From positions 1-13,209 of the forward strand of contig JADZBW010000042.1 of assembly GCA_020851885.1 (NCBI GenBank): DNA of 13,209 bases, in the 5' to 3' direction. Each line of letters opens with the position of its first letter. Position 1 is the stretch's first letter. Shown here piece by piece: positions 1-6,353 of the stretch. The notes below the pieces were generated by a model. The model made no database searches and was not told where the DNA came from. It saw nothing but the letters and a program-made list of their open reading frames with translations. The position numbers and the translations under genes are program-made. Source of the stretch: Fimbriimonadaceae bacterium. GTDB taxonomy: Bacteria > Armatimonadota > Fimbriimonadia > Fimbriimonadales > Fimbriimonadaceae.

Positions 1-874
1 CGACGATCCGCTTCATTCCAAGTCGATTGTTCTCTAGAGTCCTGGCGATGTGCTCATCGTCGTTCAATGCCGCGATTCCCGCCAACTGGGCCAAAGAGTT
101 GACGTTGAACGGCTCCCGGACCCTATTGATCGCATCGGCGATCTCAGGAGTCGTAAATCCGAACCCAAGTCGAATTCCCGCCAATCCATAGGCCTTCGAT
201 AGGGTTCGCAAGCCTACGACGTTCTTGCCTTGCTCGATATAGTCGGTGGAGACCGGATAGTCTGTTTGTTCCTTGGCGAATTCGTAGTAGGCCTCATCCA
301 GAACAACCGTAACGTGGCCCGGCAGTTCGGCCATGAGGCGGTCGACTTCTTGCCGCGTGACATACGTGCCTGTTGGGTTGTTCGGGTTGGCGATGAAAAG
401 GAGCTTGGTTCGGTCCGTGATCGCGCGGGCCATCGCCGGAAGGTCGTGGCGATAGTCGCGGTCGAGGGGAACCTGGACGATTCGGCTGTCCGCTAGATGG
501 GCCGCCGCGTCGTAGCGGACAAAAGAGGGAAAACCAACAATAATCTCATCTTCCTGCCCGTCCAAAAAAACCAGGCCAAGCAGATGAATGAGATCGTCGG
601 AGCCGTTGCCCACTAGAACCTGCGAATAGGGAACCCCGTAATGATCGGAAACTGCCTGCCGGAAGTCATGCGCGGCTCCATCGGGATAGAGGTGGGCCTC
701 ATCGGCCGCCTTCTTCAAGGCGGCAACGGCCTTTGGAGATGGGCCCAGCGGATTCTCATTGCTGGCAAGCTTGATAACTCGCTCCAATCCAAGCTCCCGC
801 TGAACCTCGGAAATGGGTTTGCCCGGGGAATAGGGCGTCATTTGCAAAACGTTCGGGCGGATTGGAAGTCTCAT
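1..874 (-). CDS. hisC: Histidinol-phosphate aminotransferase, 3' end cut off by the window edge
   Basis: This is a PLP-dependent, fold-type I aminotransferase that converts imidazole-acetol phosphate and glutamate to histidinol phosphate in histidine synthesis (cytoplasm). I translated it by hand from the ATG at 874-872. The N-terminus reads MRLPIRPNVLQMTPYSPGKP and is followed by the family signature KLASNENPLGPSP. Further on are YPDG, a GNGSDDLI motif, FIANPNNPTG, VVLDEAYYEF and the PLP lysine motif TLSKAYGLAGIRLG. The Schiff-base lysine is about residue 227 (codon 196-194). About 291 codons are present, against roughly 350 in full-length HisC, so the C-terminal small domain lies outside. 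The ribosome site is weak (AGAG). The gene starts 49 bases after the stop of the PAS regulator on the same strand, so the two may be cotranscribed. Related aromatic-amino-acid aminotransferases share these motifs, but the N-terminus and NENPLGPSP favour HisC. Confidence 0.93.
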   Translation of the reverse strand, partial: MRLPIRPNVLQMTPYSPGKPISEVQRELGLERVIKLASNENPLGPSPKAVAALKKAADEAHLYPDGAAHDFRQAVSDHYGVPYSQVLVGNGSDDLIHLLGLVFLDGQEDEIIVGFPSFVRYDAAAHLADSRIVQVPLDRDYRHDLPAMARAITDRTKLLFIANPNNPTGTYVTRQEVDRLMAELPGHVTVVLDEAYYEFAKEQTDYPVSTDYIEQGKNVVGLRTLSKAYGLAGIRLGFGFTTPEIADAINRVREPFNVNSLAQLAGIAALNDDEHIARTLENNRLGMKRIV

Positions 875-923
875 CGACTCTATTTTGGCTTGAAAGCAGC
901 GGCCCGAATGGGCCTGCCTCAAA

Positions 924-2309
924 TCACTTCAAAGTTCGGCAGATGAGGGTAAACAAGTAGGAGTCAGTGTCTCGGTCGGGAAGCGCCAGAATCACTTGGC
1001 TCGCTCTTGCCTCCCGACCCTCGGAGTCGATCAAAACCGTCTCGCCTTGCCAAGAACCCTGCAAATGGGCGGCAGGAATGCCAACTTCGAGAGTCTGCGT
1101 GGATGCCCATTCAGGGTAGCTCTTTTGAAAGTCGCGCTGTCGCAGTTCCTCAAGCGAGGCTGCCCCAAAGAAGTCGAGGGCGGCTCGATTGCATAGGATC
1201 AATTCACCACGGACGTTTACCAATCGGATCATGTCTGGCGTTGAGTCGAAAATCTCTTGCAGGCGATCTCGCGTGATTTCGATAGTGCGACGCGACGTGA
1301 TGTCTTGGATCGTGCCAATGAGTCGAACAACGGCCCCGGCTTCGATGACGGGTTTCGCCACCGAATGGACTCGAATCACTTGGCCATCGGGCCCAAGGCA
1401 GCGATAGTACTCCGAGAATCCGGTGCCGCTGTCGATCGACTCCCGAACTGCCTGCTCGACGCTCGGCAAATCATCGGGGTGAATCATCGACATGAATTCA
1501 TCGCTGTCGAACCACCCTTCCCGCGGTTTCAGCCCGAAAATCTCGAAGAGATTGTCCGACCAACGCCCCACGTTGCGTGAGACATCAAATTCGTAAGAAC
1601 CCAGTCGGGCAATTCTCTGCGCTTGGGACAAAAAGGTGGCCGAATCTTGGAGGCGATCTCTCAAGATGCGAGACTCATGAATGTCGGTCGATGTGCCGTA
1701 CCAGCGCGTGATCTTGCCCCGTTCGTCGCGCTGCGGAATGGCTCGATTCACATGCCAACGGTATTCGCCATCCTCTCGACGAATTCGCATCTCATATTCA
1801 AATGGTATTCCCGCCGGAAGGCAACGTTCAAGTTCCACGCCGACGTTCGGGAGATCGTCGGCGTGGATGACGGTGTTCCAACCAAAACCAAGGGCCCGCT
1901 CCTGACTTAGGCCGGTGTACTCGTAAAACCTTGCATTGTAGTGGAAGATCCGTCCATCCGGATTGGCAACGAAAACGATCTGGGGCATCGAATCGGCAAG
2001 GAGCCGCCACTCTCGCTCACTCGTCCGTAAAGCCTTCTCTACCGCCGTGCGACGCAGGATCTCGCGCAGCAGGGTCTCTTTCTCGGTATTGACGGCCTCA
2101 AGAGTCTGGGCCGCGATCTTGTCGCTAAGGGTCGCGACGATTTCTGCTCGGTTTTGTCCTCCGACCTTCTTCCGGATCCGTTGCCAATAGGTGCGGACGG
2201 TATCCGTGCTGATACCGATCTCGGTTGCAATCTGTTTATCGCCCAAGCCCTTCCGGGCCAGGTGCAAGACTCGCTCCTCTTGGCGTGATAACGTACGTTC
2301 TCTGGTCAT
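924..2309 (-). CDS. LuxR-type HTH regulator with three PAS domains
   Basis: Predicted cytoplasmic sensor-regulator of 461 residues. Residues 4-62 form a GerE/LuxR-type helix-turn-helix, with LSRQEERVLHLARKGLGDKQ, then the recognition-helix region ISTDTVRTYWQRIRKKVG. Residues 63-100 look like a helical linker. Three PAS modules follow. The first (about 97-214) has the PAS/PAC pattern ending WYGTSTDIHESR. The second (about 226-343) ends RLIGTIQDITSRR. The third (about 344-460) opens with IFDSTPDMIRLVN. There is no histidine kinase, GGDEF, EAL or receiver domain, so the HTH is the only visible output. The HTH is N-terminal, whereas in most LuxR/NarL proteins it is C-terminal. The ATG is preceded by GGGGAAGGG, a good ribosome site, and by a promoter with a palindrome. 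What the PAS domains sense cannot be read from the sequence: the C-x2-CH heme motif is absent and no flavin motif (GRNCRFLQ) is seen. Confidence 0.9.
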   Translation of the reverse strand: MTRERTLSRQEERVLHLARKGLGDKQIATEIGISTDTVRTYWQRIRKKVGGQNRAEIVATLSDKIAAQTLEAVNTEKETLLREILRRTAVEKALRTSEREWRLLADSMPQIVFVANPDGRIFHYNARFYEYTGLSQERALGFGWNTVIHADDLPNVGVELERCLPAGIPFEYEMRIRREDGEYRWHVNRAIPQRDERGKITRWYGTSTDIHESRILRDRLQDSATFLSQAQRIARLGSYEFDVSRNVGRWSDNLFEIFGLKPREGWFDSDEFMSMIHPDDLPSVEQAVRESIDSGTGFSEYYRCLGPDGQVIRVHSVAKPVIEAGAVVRLIGTIQDITSRRTIEITRDRLQEIFDSTPDMIRLVNVRGELILCNRAALDFFGAASLEELRQRDFQKSYPEWASTQTLEVGIPAAHLQGSWQGETVLIDSEGREARASQVILALPDRDTDSYLFTLICRTLK

Positions 2310-2331
2310 CCCTTCCCCGATCTGCCCGCGT

Positions 2332-2349
2332 TTACAAATGTAATTACAT
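2332..2349. promoter_or_regulatory. Candidate operator: overlapping TTACA/TGTAA inverted repeats
   Basis: Positions 2338-2349 form a perfect 12-base palindrome, ATGTAATTACAT. Positions 2332-2343 form a second inverted repeat, TTACA-AA-TGTAA, sharing its right half with the first. Three half-sites therefore sit in 18 bases, overlapping the end of the -10 box and the predicted start of transcription of the HTH-PAS gene. A protein bound here would block initiation. The core TACAAATGTA fits the TACAnnTGTA operator known for the BlaI/MecI/CopY repressor family, but autoregulation by the HTH-PAS protein is equally possible. Confidence 0.45.
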
Positions 2350-2376
2350 CATAGGGTTAATCGATGCTGAGCCCAA
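2348..2376 (-). promoter_or_regulatory. Candidate sigma-70-type promoter for the HTH-PAS gene
   Basis: On the minus strand TTGGGC (2376-2371) is separated by exactly 17 bases from TATGAT (2353-2348). The -10 matches 5 of 6 consensus bases and the -35 matches 3 of 6. Transcription would start near 2340, about 30 bases before the ATG at 2309. The tight 88-base gap after the HAD gene also allows read-through from that gene. The call rests on the two boxes and the spacing only. Confidence 0.5.
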
Positions 2377-2397
2377 GCATCTTTTGGAAGTGATTTT

Positions 2398-3024
2398 TTA
2401 GACAGGGAGCCCGTGATTCCTGATCGCTCGCCTGATCTGGGTTCCCGGGTCTATCCCCGAATCGATCCAAAGGGAATTCCATCCCAACGACGCCGCAACG
2501 TCGACATTCTCCTTTGAATCATCGAAGAACAGAATTTCCGCGCCGGATGCTCCGGCACGCGCCTCGAATGCTCGGAAGATGGCAGGATCTGGTTTTTCCA
2601 ACCGCAATTCATGAGAGGCCAGCCGCAGTCGAAGCATTTCGTTGGCCGGGAATCGGCCCGACTCGGTCATTTCTCGACAATGAGGGCCGTTGGTGTTGGA
2701 GAGACAAGCGGTCAGAATCCCCGCCAAATTGAGCGATTTGACAATCTCGTCCACTCCCGGAAAAGGCTCGATCATGATATGGCGATGCACGAGATCGGCG
2801 TCTCCGATACTTGGCAAACCCAGGAAGTTCTGAAGATCGGTGAGGTAAGCCTCTTCGCTGACCGCTCCGCGCTGGTAGGCGCTGAACAGGGGTGCATCCG
2901 GCAAAGTCGCGGTTGGAGGTATTTCTGGCCGAACCGAAACCCGGGCGTGGGCGGCGGCGTCTAGCCAAAAATGTGCGATGCGAATCAAGACACCTCCGAC
3001 ATCAAAGCAGACGACCTTCACCAT
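2398..3024 (-). CDS. HAD-superfamily phosphatase (YihX-like subfamily)
   Basis: Predicted cytoplasmic Mg-dependent phosphohydrolase of 208 residues from the ATG at 3024; the frame stays open to a GTG at 3048. I prefer the ATG because the nucleophile motif normally lies within the first ten residues, and here VVCFDVGGVL places Asp at residue 8. Motif II is ACLSNTNG (Ser about 109), motif III is the Lys in LEKPDPAIF (about 144), and motif IV is ILFFDDSKEN (Asp about 168-169) followed by SLGWNSLWID. The second Asp of the usual DxD is Gly, as in the E. coli sugar phosphatase YihX (DLGNV), so this is a subfamily trait and not damage. A helical cap of about 80 residues sits between motifs I and II. 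The substrate is unknown, but a small sugar phosphate is plausible. The gene is divergent from the lactonase-like gene, and the two starts are only about 50 bases apart. Confidence 0.88.
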   Translation of the reverse strand: MVKVVCFDVGGVLIRIAHFWLDAAAHARVSVRPEIPPTATLPDAPLFSAYQRGAVSEEAYLTDLQNFLGLPSIGDADLVHRHIMIEPFPGVDEIVKSLNLAGILTACLSNTNGPHCREMTESGRFPANEMLRLRLASHELRLEKPDPAIFRAFEARAGASGAEILFFDDSKENVDVAASLGWNSLWIDSGIDPGTQIRRAIRNHGLPV

Positions 3025-3033
3025 GAGTCTGGT

Positions 3034-3039
3034 TATACT
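3034..3039 (+). promoter_or_regulatory. Possible -10 box for the catabolic operon
   Basis: TATACT on the plus strand lies 33-45 bases before the two candidate starts of the lactonase-like gene, inside the very short divergent region shared with the HAD gene. I see no convincing -35 box at the normal spacing. The reverse strand of the same bases reads TATAAC, 8 bases before the HAD ATG, so transcription of that gene could be nearly leaderless. Weak evidence, recorded because every promoter for these divergent genes must fall in or near these bases. Confidence 0.22.
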
Positions 3040-3071
3040 CCGGAGCACTGAGCCAAGAACGGCCAGTACGA

Positions 3072-4409
3072 TTGCGCGCCGGTATGTGGAGCCTCGAGTT
3101 CGAGCGTTGGACAGGCTGGATCCGCAATGTTCGCTTGGGCGAATTCGAAGTCATTCGAGCGATCTATGCCGGGGTGCGTGGTGAAAACTGGGAGACGTTT
3201 CGCAGTCGGGTGACGACGAGCCATCAGTGCCAACAGGACGACCAATTCGAGGCCACTTGGACGGTTGAGATCGAGGAGCCTGCCTATCGATTCGAAGGAA
3301 GGGTCGCCGGCAATCCCGATTCGCTGGAGATCGCCATTCGGGGCGAGTCGAGTTCTGAGTTTCTTACGAGGAGAACGGGGATGTGCGTTCTCCACCCGAT
3401 GGAGTTGGCGGGCCTTTCCTGCGAGGCGGGCCTTTTCGATGGAAGCAAAATTCAGCGGGCATTTCCCATCGACGTGGAGCCTCATCAACCGTTCTTCGAT
3501 ATTCGTACACTCAGTTACCCCACAGGAACGGCAAGCGTCAGTCTCGAATTCTCAGGCGAGGTCTTCGAAATGGAGGATCAAAGAAACTGGACCGACGCCT
3601 CCTTTAAGACCTACTGCCGTCCGCAAGCTTTGCCGCAACCCTATTCCATCGCTATCGGGGAAACTCTGACCCACCGTCTGAAGGTAACCCGTGCCGGCTC
3701 GGTGCCAATGAATGCATCCGTCCCCAAACGGCTGAGCATCTCCGAGGAGGTCGTCTCCATCCCGAGGCTTGGCACCGTTGCCGATGAAGTCCGAGAGGAG
3801 TGGGACTTCGTACTCGACGCCCATGCCGACAATCCGTGGGAGTCGGCGGGACTCGGAAACCTCGCTTTTGGCGTGAAATTCGTCGACATCAACCGAAACA
3901 GACCCCTCATGACCGAGTGGGATGGCGTGGCATTTGGCGCATCGCCGCAGGTTCACACGACGGACGATCGCTCGATCATCGAGAACACCCATACCCTGCG
4001 CGAAGTTTGCCACTCCGCGAAGGTACTCGCCGAAGGGAAGATTTGCGCGGTCGGCCCGTTAAGGCTCCGCTCGAGCAGGCAGATTTCGGATGATCGCATC
4101 GAGATGCCAATCGGCCAAGTATGGTGCCTCGCCTCAATCATCCATGCGGCGATTGGCGGCGCCGATGCCATTGCCGTCGAGGATGCCCATGCTTGCCTGG
4201 GACCCCTGCGCACCACTCTGGAGATCTTGCGACGAAGCTGTGAGGGCACCTTCCGACCCTATCATTCCAGCCATCCCTACGAGTTCATCGGAATCAGATT
4301 GGACGCCGATCGAGACGTCTTTATCAACCTCACGCCTTACCTGCAGATTGTCGAAATCGCAGGTGCTGAAGTCGAATTGGAGCCATTCGCCATCCTGGAA
4401 ATCGGATAA
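3072..4409 (+). CDS. Short homologue of the D-apionate lactonase family
   Basis: Predicted protein of 445 residues from a TTG start, or 441 from the ATG at 3084, which I think equally likely; neither has a strong ribosome site. No signal peptide or membrane segment is visible, so it is probably cytoplasmic. Residues 10-210 form a beta-rich N-terminal domain with CVLHPMELAGLSC (105-117) and FEMEDQRNWTDASFKTY (165-181). I recall these motifs from the N-terminal domain of ApnL, which opens D-apionolactone to D-apionate. Residues 270-390 resemble the late part of the family's TIM barrel (VDINRNRP, FGASPQVHTTDDRS, AVGPLRLR), and 400-445 form the small C-terminal beta domain. I recall family members as about 600 residues. 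Only about 60 residues separate the N-domain from VDINRNRP, so the front half of the barrel appears missing without a frameshift. First gene of a likely three-gene operon. The family assignment is from memory; activity is inference. Confidence 0.6.
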   Translation: MRAGMWSLEFERWTGWIRNVRLGEFEVIRAIYAGVRGENWETFRSRVTTSHQCQQDDQFEATWTVEIEEPAYRFEGRVAGNPDSLEIAIRGESSSEFLTRRTGMCVLHPMELAGLSCEAGLFDGSKIQRAFPIDVEPHQPFFDIRTLSYPTGTASVSLEFSGEVFEMEDQRNWTDASFKTYCRPQALPQPYSIAIGETLTHRLKVTRAGSVPMNASVPKRLSISEEVVSIPRLGTVADEVREEWDFVLDAHADNPWESAGLGNLAFGVKFVDINRNRPLMTEWDGVAFGASPQVHTTDDRSIIENTHTLREVCHSAKVLAEGKICAVGPLRLRSSRQISDDRIEMPIGQVWCLASIIHAAIGGADAIAVEDAHACLGPLRTTLEILRRSCEGTFRPYHSSHPYEFIGIRLDADRDVFINLTPYLQIVEIAGAEVELEPFAILEIG

Positions 4410-4481
4410 TCGGGGCTTTGGTCGGGATCGGGCGCCTGCCTCCTGAAATGAAGGTAAGTTCCTAGCCTGGAGAGGGAAACG

Positions 4482-5246
4482 ATGAAGGTTGGGATCAACA
4501 GCTATACCTATCCGTGGAATGTGCGCGGTGGAATGACCGCCGAGCAACTACTGGAACAGGCGATTGGGCACCGCGCGTCCGTCCTGCAACTCTGCGACAA
4601 CCTGAACCTCGGTGCGCTCGATTGGGATGGACTCAGCGCCAAGGCAGAAGACCATGGCATCGAGTTGCAGGTGGGCAACATTGGCGGGCCTGACGACCTC
4701 ATCGCCGCCGCGAAGATCGCCGAGCGGATCGGCTCTCCAATCGTCCGATTCGTGATCGGTCCCGCCTTCGCGACCCAAAGCGCCCTGGAAGTTGCGGACG
4801 ACTTTCGGGAGGCGGCCAAGATATGCCGCGAGCATGGAACCCGTATGGCCCTCGAAAACCATGATTTCTTCAGCACCATCCAGCTGCGAGACATCATCCT
4901 GGCGATCGGGCACGATGTAGGCGTCTGCCTGGATACCGCCAACTCCATATCGAATCTGGAGGGAACTGGCGCATTGGTCCATCACCTTGCCCCCCATGCG
5001 ATCTGCCTCCACGCGAAGGACGTCGTCGTGGAGCGGGAGATCCACATGCTTGGATTTCGAGTCTTTGGAGTCCCCGCCGGACAGGGCCAGGTGGACTTCC
5101 CGCTGTTGAAGCGTGAGATGCCCAACCTTGAGTCGGTCATCCTCGAACAATGGCCTCCCACCCGAAATGGGCAGCCGCCCCTCGACCTGGAAATGATGAA
5201 TGTCGGCTCCAGCTTGGAGTCTCTTCGCGGGGTATGGGCCAACTAA
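4482..5246 (+). CDS. Xylose-isomerase-like TIM barrel enzyme, OiaC-like decarboxylase or sugar epimerase
   Basis: Predicted cytoplasmic metal-dependent enzyme of 254 residues, a usual length for the AP-endonuclease-2/xylose-isomerase-like TIM barrel family. The ATG is preceded by GGAGAGGG at good spacing. It opens with MKVGINSYTYPW. Likely metal ligands of the fold are Glu125 (MALENHD), Asp151 (VCLDTANS), His177 (CLHAKD) and Glu222 (VILEQWPP). The combination of LQLCDNLNL, ELQVGN, LHAKD, GVPAGQGQVD and ILEQWPP matches what I recall of 3-oxo-isoapionate decarboxylase (OiaC), which forms L-erythrulose in bacterial D-apionate breakdown. The neighbouring apionate-lactonase homologue supports this reading. 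Alternatives are a generic sugar-phosphate isomerase/epimerase or a 2-oxo-tetronate isomerase (OtnI-like). It lies 72 bases after the lactonase-like gene and overlaps the aldolase gene, so all three are probably one operon. Fold assignment is firm; specificity is not. Confidence 0.8.
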   Translation: MKVGINSYTYPWNVRGGMTAEQLLEQAIGHRASVLQLCDNLNLGALDWDGLSAKAEDHGIELQVGNIGGPDDLIAAAKIAERIGSPIVRFVIGPAFATQSALEVADDFREAAKICREHGTRMALENHDFFSTIQLRDIILAIGHDVGVCLDTANSISNLEGTGALVHHLAPHAICLHAKDVVVEREIHMLGFRVFGVPAGQGQVDFPLLKREMPNLESVILEQWPPTRNGQPPLDLEMMNVGSSLESLRGVWAN

Positions 5247-5881
5247 CGATCCGAGAGCAAGTCTGCCTCGCCAACCAATCCCTGCGAAGCGAGGGCCTCG
5301 TGACGATGCACAGTGGCAATGTCAGCGGTCTCGACGGCGAGATCCTGTACATCAAGCCCAGCGGGATGGATTACGGAGCGATGACGCCCGAGTCGATGGT
5401 GCCCGTCGACATCCATAGCGGCGAAGTCCTGGAGACCATCTACCGACCAAGCGTCGATCTCCCCCATCACCTGTTCCTCTATCGGCGCGATCCATCTATC
5501 CAATCGGTCGTGCATACCCACAGCAACTATGCGACCGCCTTCGCCGCCGTCCACCGCCCCATTCCCCTCGTGTTGACCGCGATTGCCGACGAGTTTGGTG
5601 GCGAGATCCCTTGCACCCCATACATCGACAATGAGGGCGAGAATATCGGCAAGGCGATCCTCGAGTACCGCCGTCAGGCACCCGCGATTCTTCTGGGTAG
5701 CCACGGCGTCTTCGCCTGGGGACCCAGTGTTCAGGCTGCCTTGAAGGCGGCGGTCATGGTAGAAGATGTGGCGAAGACGGTGCACGTGGCCCTGCAACTA
5801 GGCACCCCTCCCCCATTGGATCCGGAAGAGGCTCTGAAGTGGTGGGAACGCTACCACAACCGATACGGGCAGAATCTGTAG
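5234..5881 (+). CDS. Class II aldolase/adducin family enzyme, AraD-like L-ribulose-5-phosphate 4-epimerase
   Basis: Predicted cytoplasmic Zn-dependent enzyme of 215 residues. I chose the ATG at 5234 (MGQLTIREQVCLANQSL): a start at 5150 would overlap the upstream gene by 97 bases and add 28 residues unlike the family. From 5234 the overlap is 13 bases, consistent with coupled translation. Family motifs are HSGNVSG (26-32), IKPSGMDYGAM (40-50), RPSVDLPHHLFLYRRDPSI, VVHTHSNYATAFAA with Zn ligands His94 and His96, EIPCTPY and LLGSHGVFAWG with Zn ligand His157. Asp76, Asp119 and the C-terminal Tyr near the YGQ end fit the positions important in E. coli AraD. This supports epimerase-type AraD over fuculose-phosphate aldolase, which has a different C-terminus. 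Members of this family also include 3-oxo-tetronate-4-phosphate decarboxylase (OtnC), so the true reaction is open. No kinase to make the phosphorylated substrate is in the window. Confidence 0.87.
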   Translation: MGQLTIREQVCLANQSLRSEGLVTMHSGNVSGLDGEILYIKPSGMDYGAMTPESMVPVDIHSGEVLETIYRPSVDLPHHLFLYRRDPSIQSVVHTHSNYATAFAAVHRPIPLVLTAIADEFGGEIPCTPYIDNEGENIGKAILEYRRQAPAILLGSHGVFAWGPSVQAALKAAVMVEDVAKTVHVALQLGTPPPLDPEEALKWWERYHNRYGQNL

Positions 5882-5917
5882 CTACCATGAATGCTCGGAC
5901 GGCTTTTCGCGCAAGCA

Positions 5918-5953
5918 CTGCTTAATGGCCACTGCGCCTCTGGCTTCAAGCAG
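5918..5953. terminator. Weak hairpin between convergent genes
   Basis: CTGCTT (5918-5923) pairs with AAGCAG (5948-5953), and inside it GCCA (5928-5931) pairs with TGGC (5941-5944). The structure lies 37 bases after the aldolase stop and 18 bases beyond the stop of the converging cysteine-rich gene, so it could end both transcripts. There is no T-run on either side, so this is at best a weak or Rho-assisted terminator. Confidence 0.28.
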
Positions 5954-5970
5954 GACACCTTTCCTCAATT

Positions 5971-6273
5971 TTACGAATACGGTAGGGGTGGCACGCAACC
6001 GTTCGTGTCACCGCAATTCTGGCAATCTTGTACGCATGTCGCGTCGCCAACGCATTGATTACTCCCGTTGCAGCGTCCAGTGCAATCCAAAGTGTCCTCA
6101 GGACCCAAGTGGCTGCACCAATCGCAATCGGATGGCCAAGGCTTTGGCTGGTTATCGGCGAGGATCACCGACGTTACCAGCATAGAAAAAAGAAAAGCCA
6201 GGACAAACATCAAGGGAAGACGGTTCGATCTGCATGAACTTTCAGAGTGCCTAGATACCTCCATCCCTATCAT
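5971..6273 (-). CDS. Small secreted cysteine-rich protein, unrecognised
   Basis: I do not recognise this 100-residue protein. Residues 15-39 form an export signal: Arg15 and Arg18, a hydrophobic core LMFVLAFLFSMLVTSVILA, and a likely cleavage after Ala39. The exported part, about 60 residues, has nine cysteines at 50, 53, 64, 68, 74, 80, 84, 87 and 93. Their spacing (2-10-3-5-5-3-2-5) suggests several disulfides or metal binding outside the cytoplasm. It is acidic and rich in Gly, Asp and Asn. The odd cysteine count leaves one free, or one in Cys14 before the signal. The start is uncertain: ATG at 6273, 6264 or 6210, none with a clear ribosome site; the last would drop the positive charges before the core. 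It follows the MalG gene by 80 bases with a strong hairpin between. Signal peptide and dense cysteines argue that it is real despite its size. Confidence 0.55.
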   Translation of the reverse strand: MIGMEVSRHSESSCRSNRLPLMFVLAFLFSMLVTSVILADNQPKPWPSDCDWCSHLGPEDTLDCTGRCNGSNQCVGDATCVQDCQNCGDTNGCVPPLPYS

Positions 6274-6289
6274 TCAACTAGATGGACAT

Positions 6290-6312
6290 ACCGAACCCTT
6301 TTTCCGTTCGGT
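6290..6312 (-). repeat. Second short inverted repeat competing with the strong hairpin
   Basis: ACCGAAC (6290-6296) and GTTCGGT (6306-6312) form a 7-pair stem with a 9-base loop. Its right arm lies inside one arm of the 16-pair hairpin at 6304-6347, so the two structures cannot form at once. The first is far more stable by pair count. Confidence 0.4.
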
Positions 6313-6347
6313 CTAAAGCTCCAGTCGATTGCTTTAGACGCGAACGG
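6304..6347 (-). terminator. Strong 16-pair hairpin just after the MalG stop
   Basis: CCGTTCGGTCTAAAGC (6304-6319) pairs with 6331-6347: 9 perfect pairs around an 11-base loop, one bulged G at 6340, then 7 more pairs. On the minus strand it begins 6 bases after the permease stop codon. The following bases are AAAAAGGG, not a T-run, so it is not a textbook intrinsic terminator. It may halt the importer transcript, protect its 3' end from exonucleases, or separate its expression from the cysteine-rich gene. Confidence 0.5.
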
Positions 6348-6353
6348 ATAGCT

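Noticed and set aside
230..946. Two plus-strand frames opposite hisC
   Set aside because: The minus strand carries unmistakable HisC motifs throughout this stretch.
924..2309. PAS protein as a histidine kinase or diguanylate cyclase
   Set aside because: No H-box, N/G-boxes or GGDEF motif follow the PAS domains; the protein ends right after the third PAS.
2398..3024. HAD protein as catalytically dead because DxD reads DVG
   Set aside because: A Gly at the second Asp is found in active YihX-like phosphatases, and motifs II-IV are intact.
5150..5233. Longer form of the AraD-like protein starting at 5150
   Set aside because: It would overlap the upstream gene by 97 bases and adds residues unlike the family. 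The ATG at 5234 gives the family's normal N-terminus.
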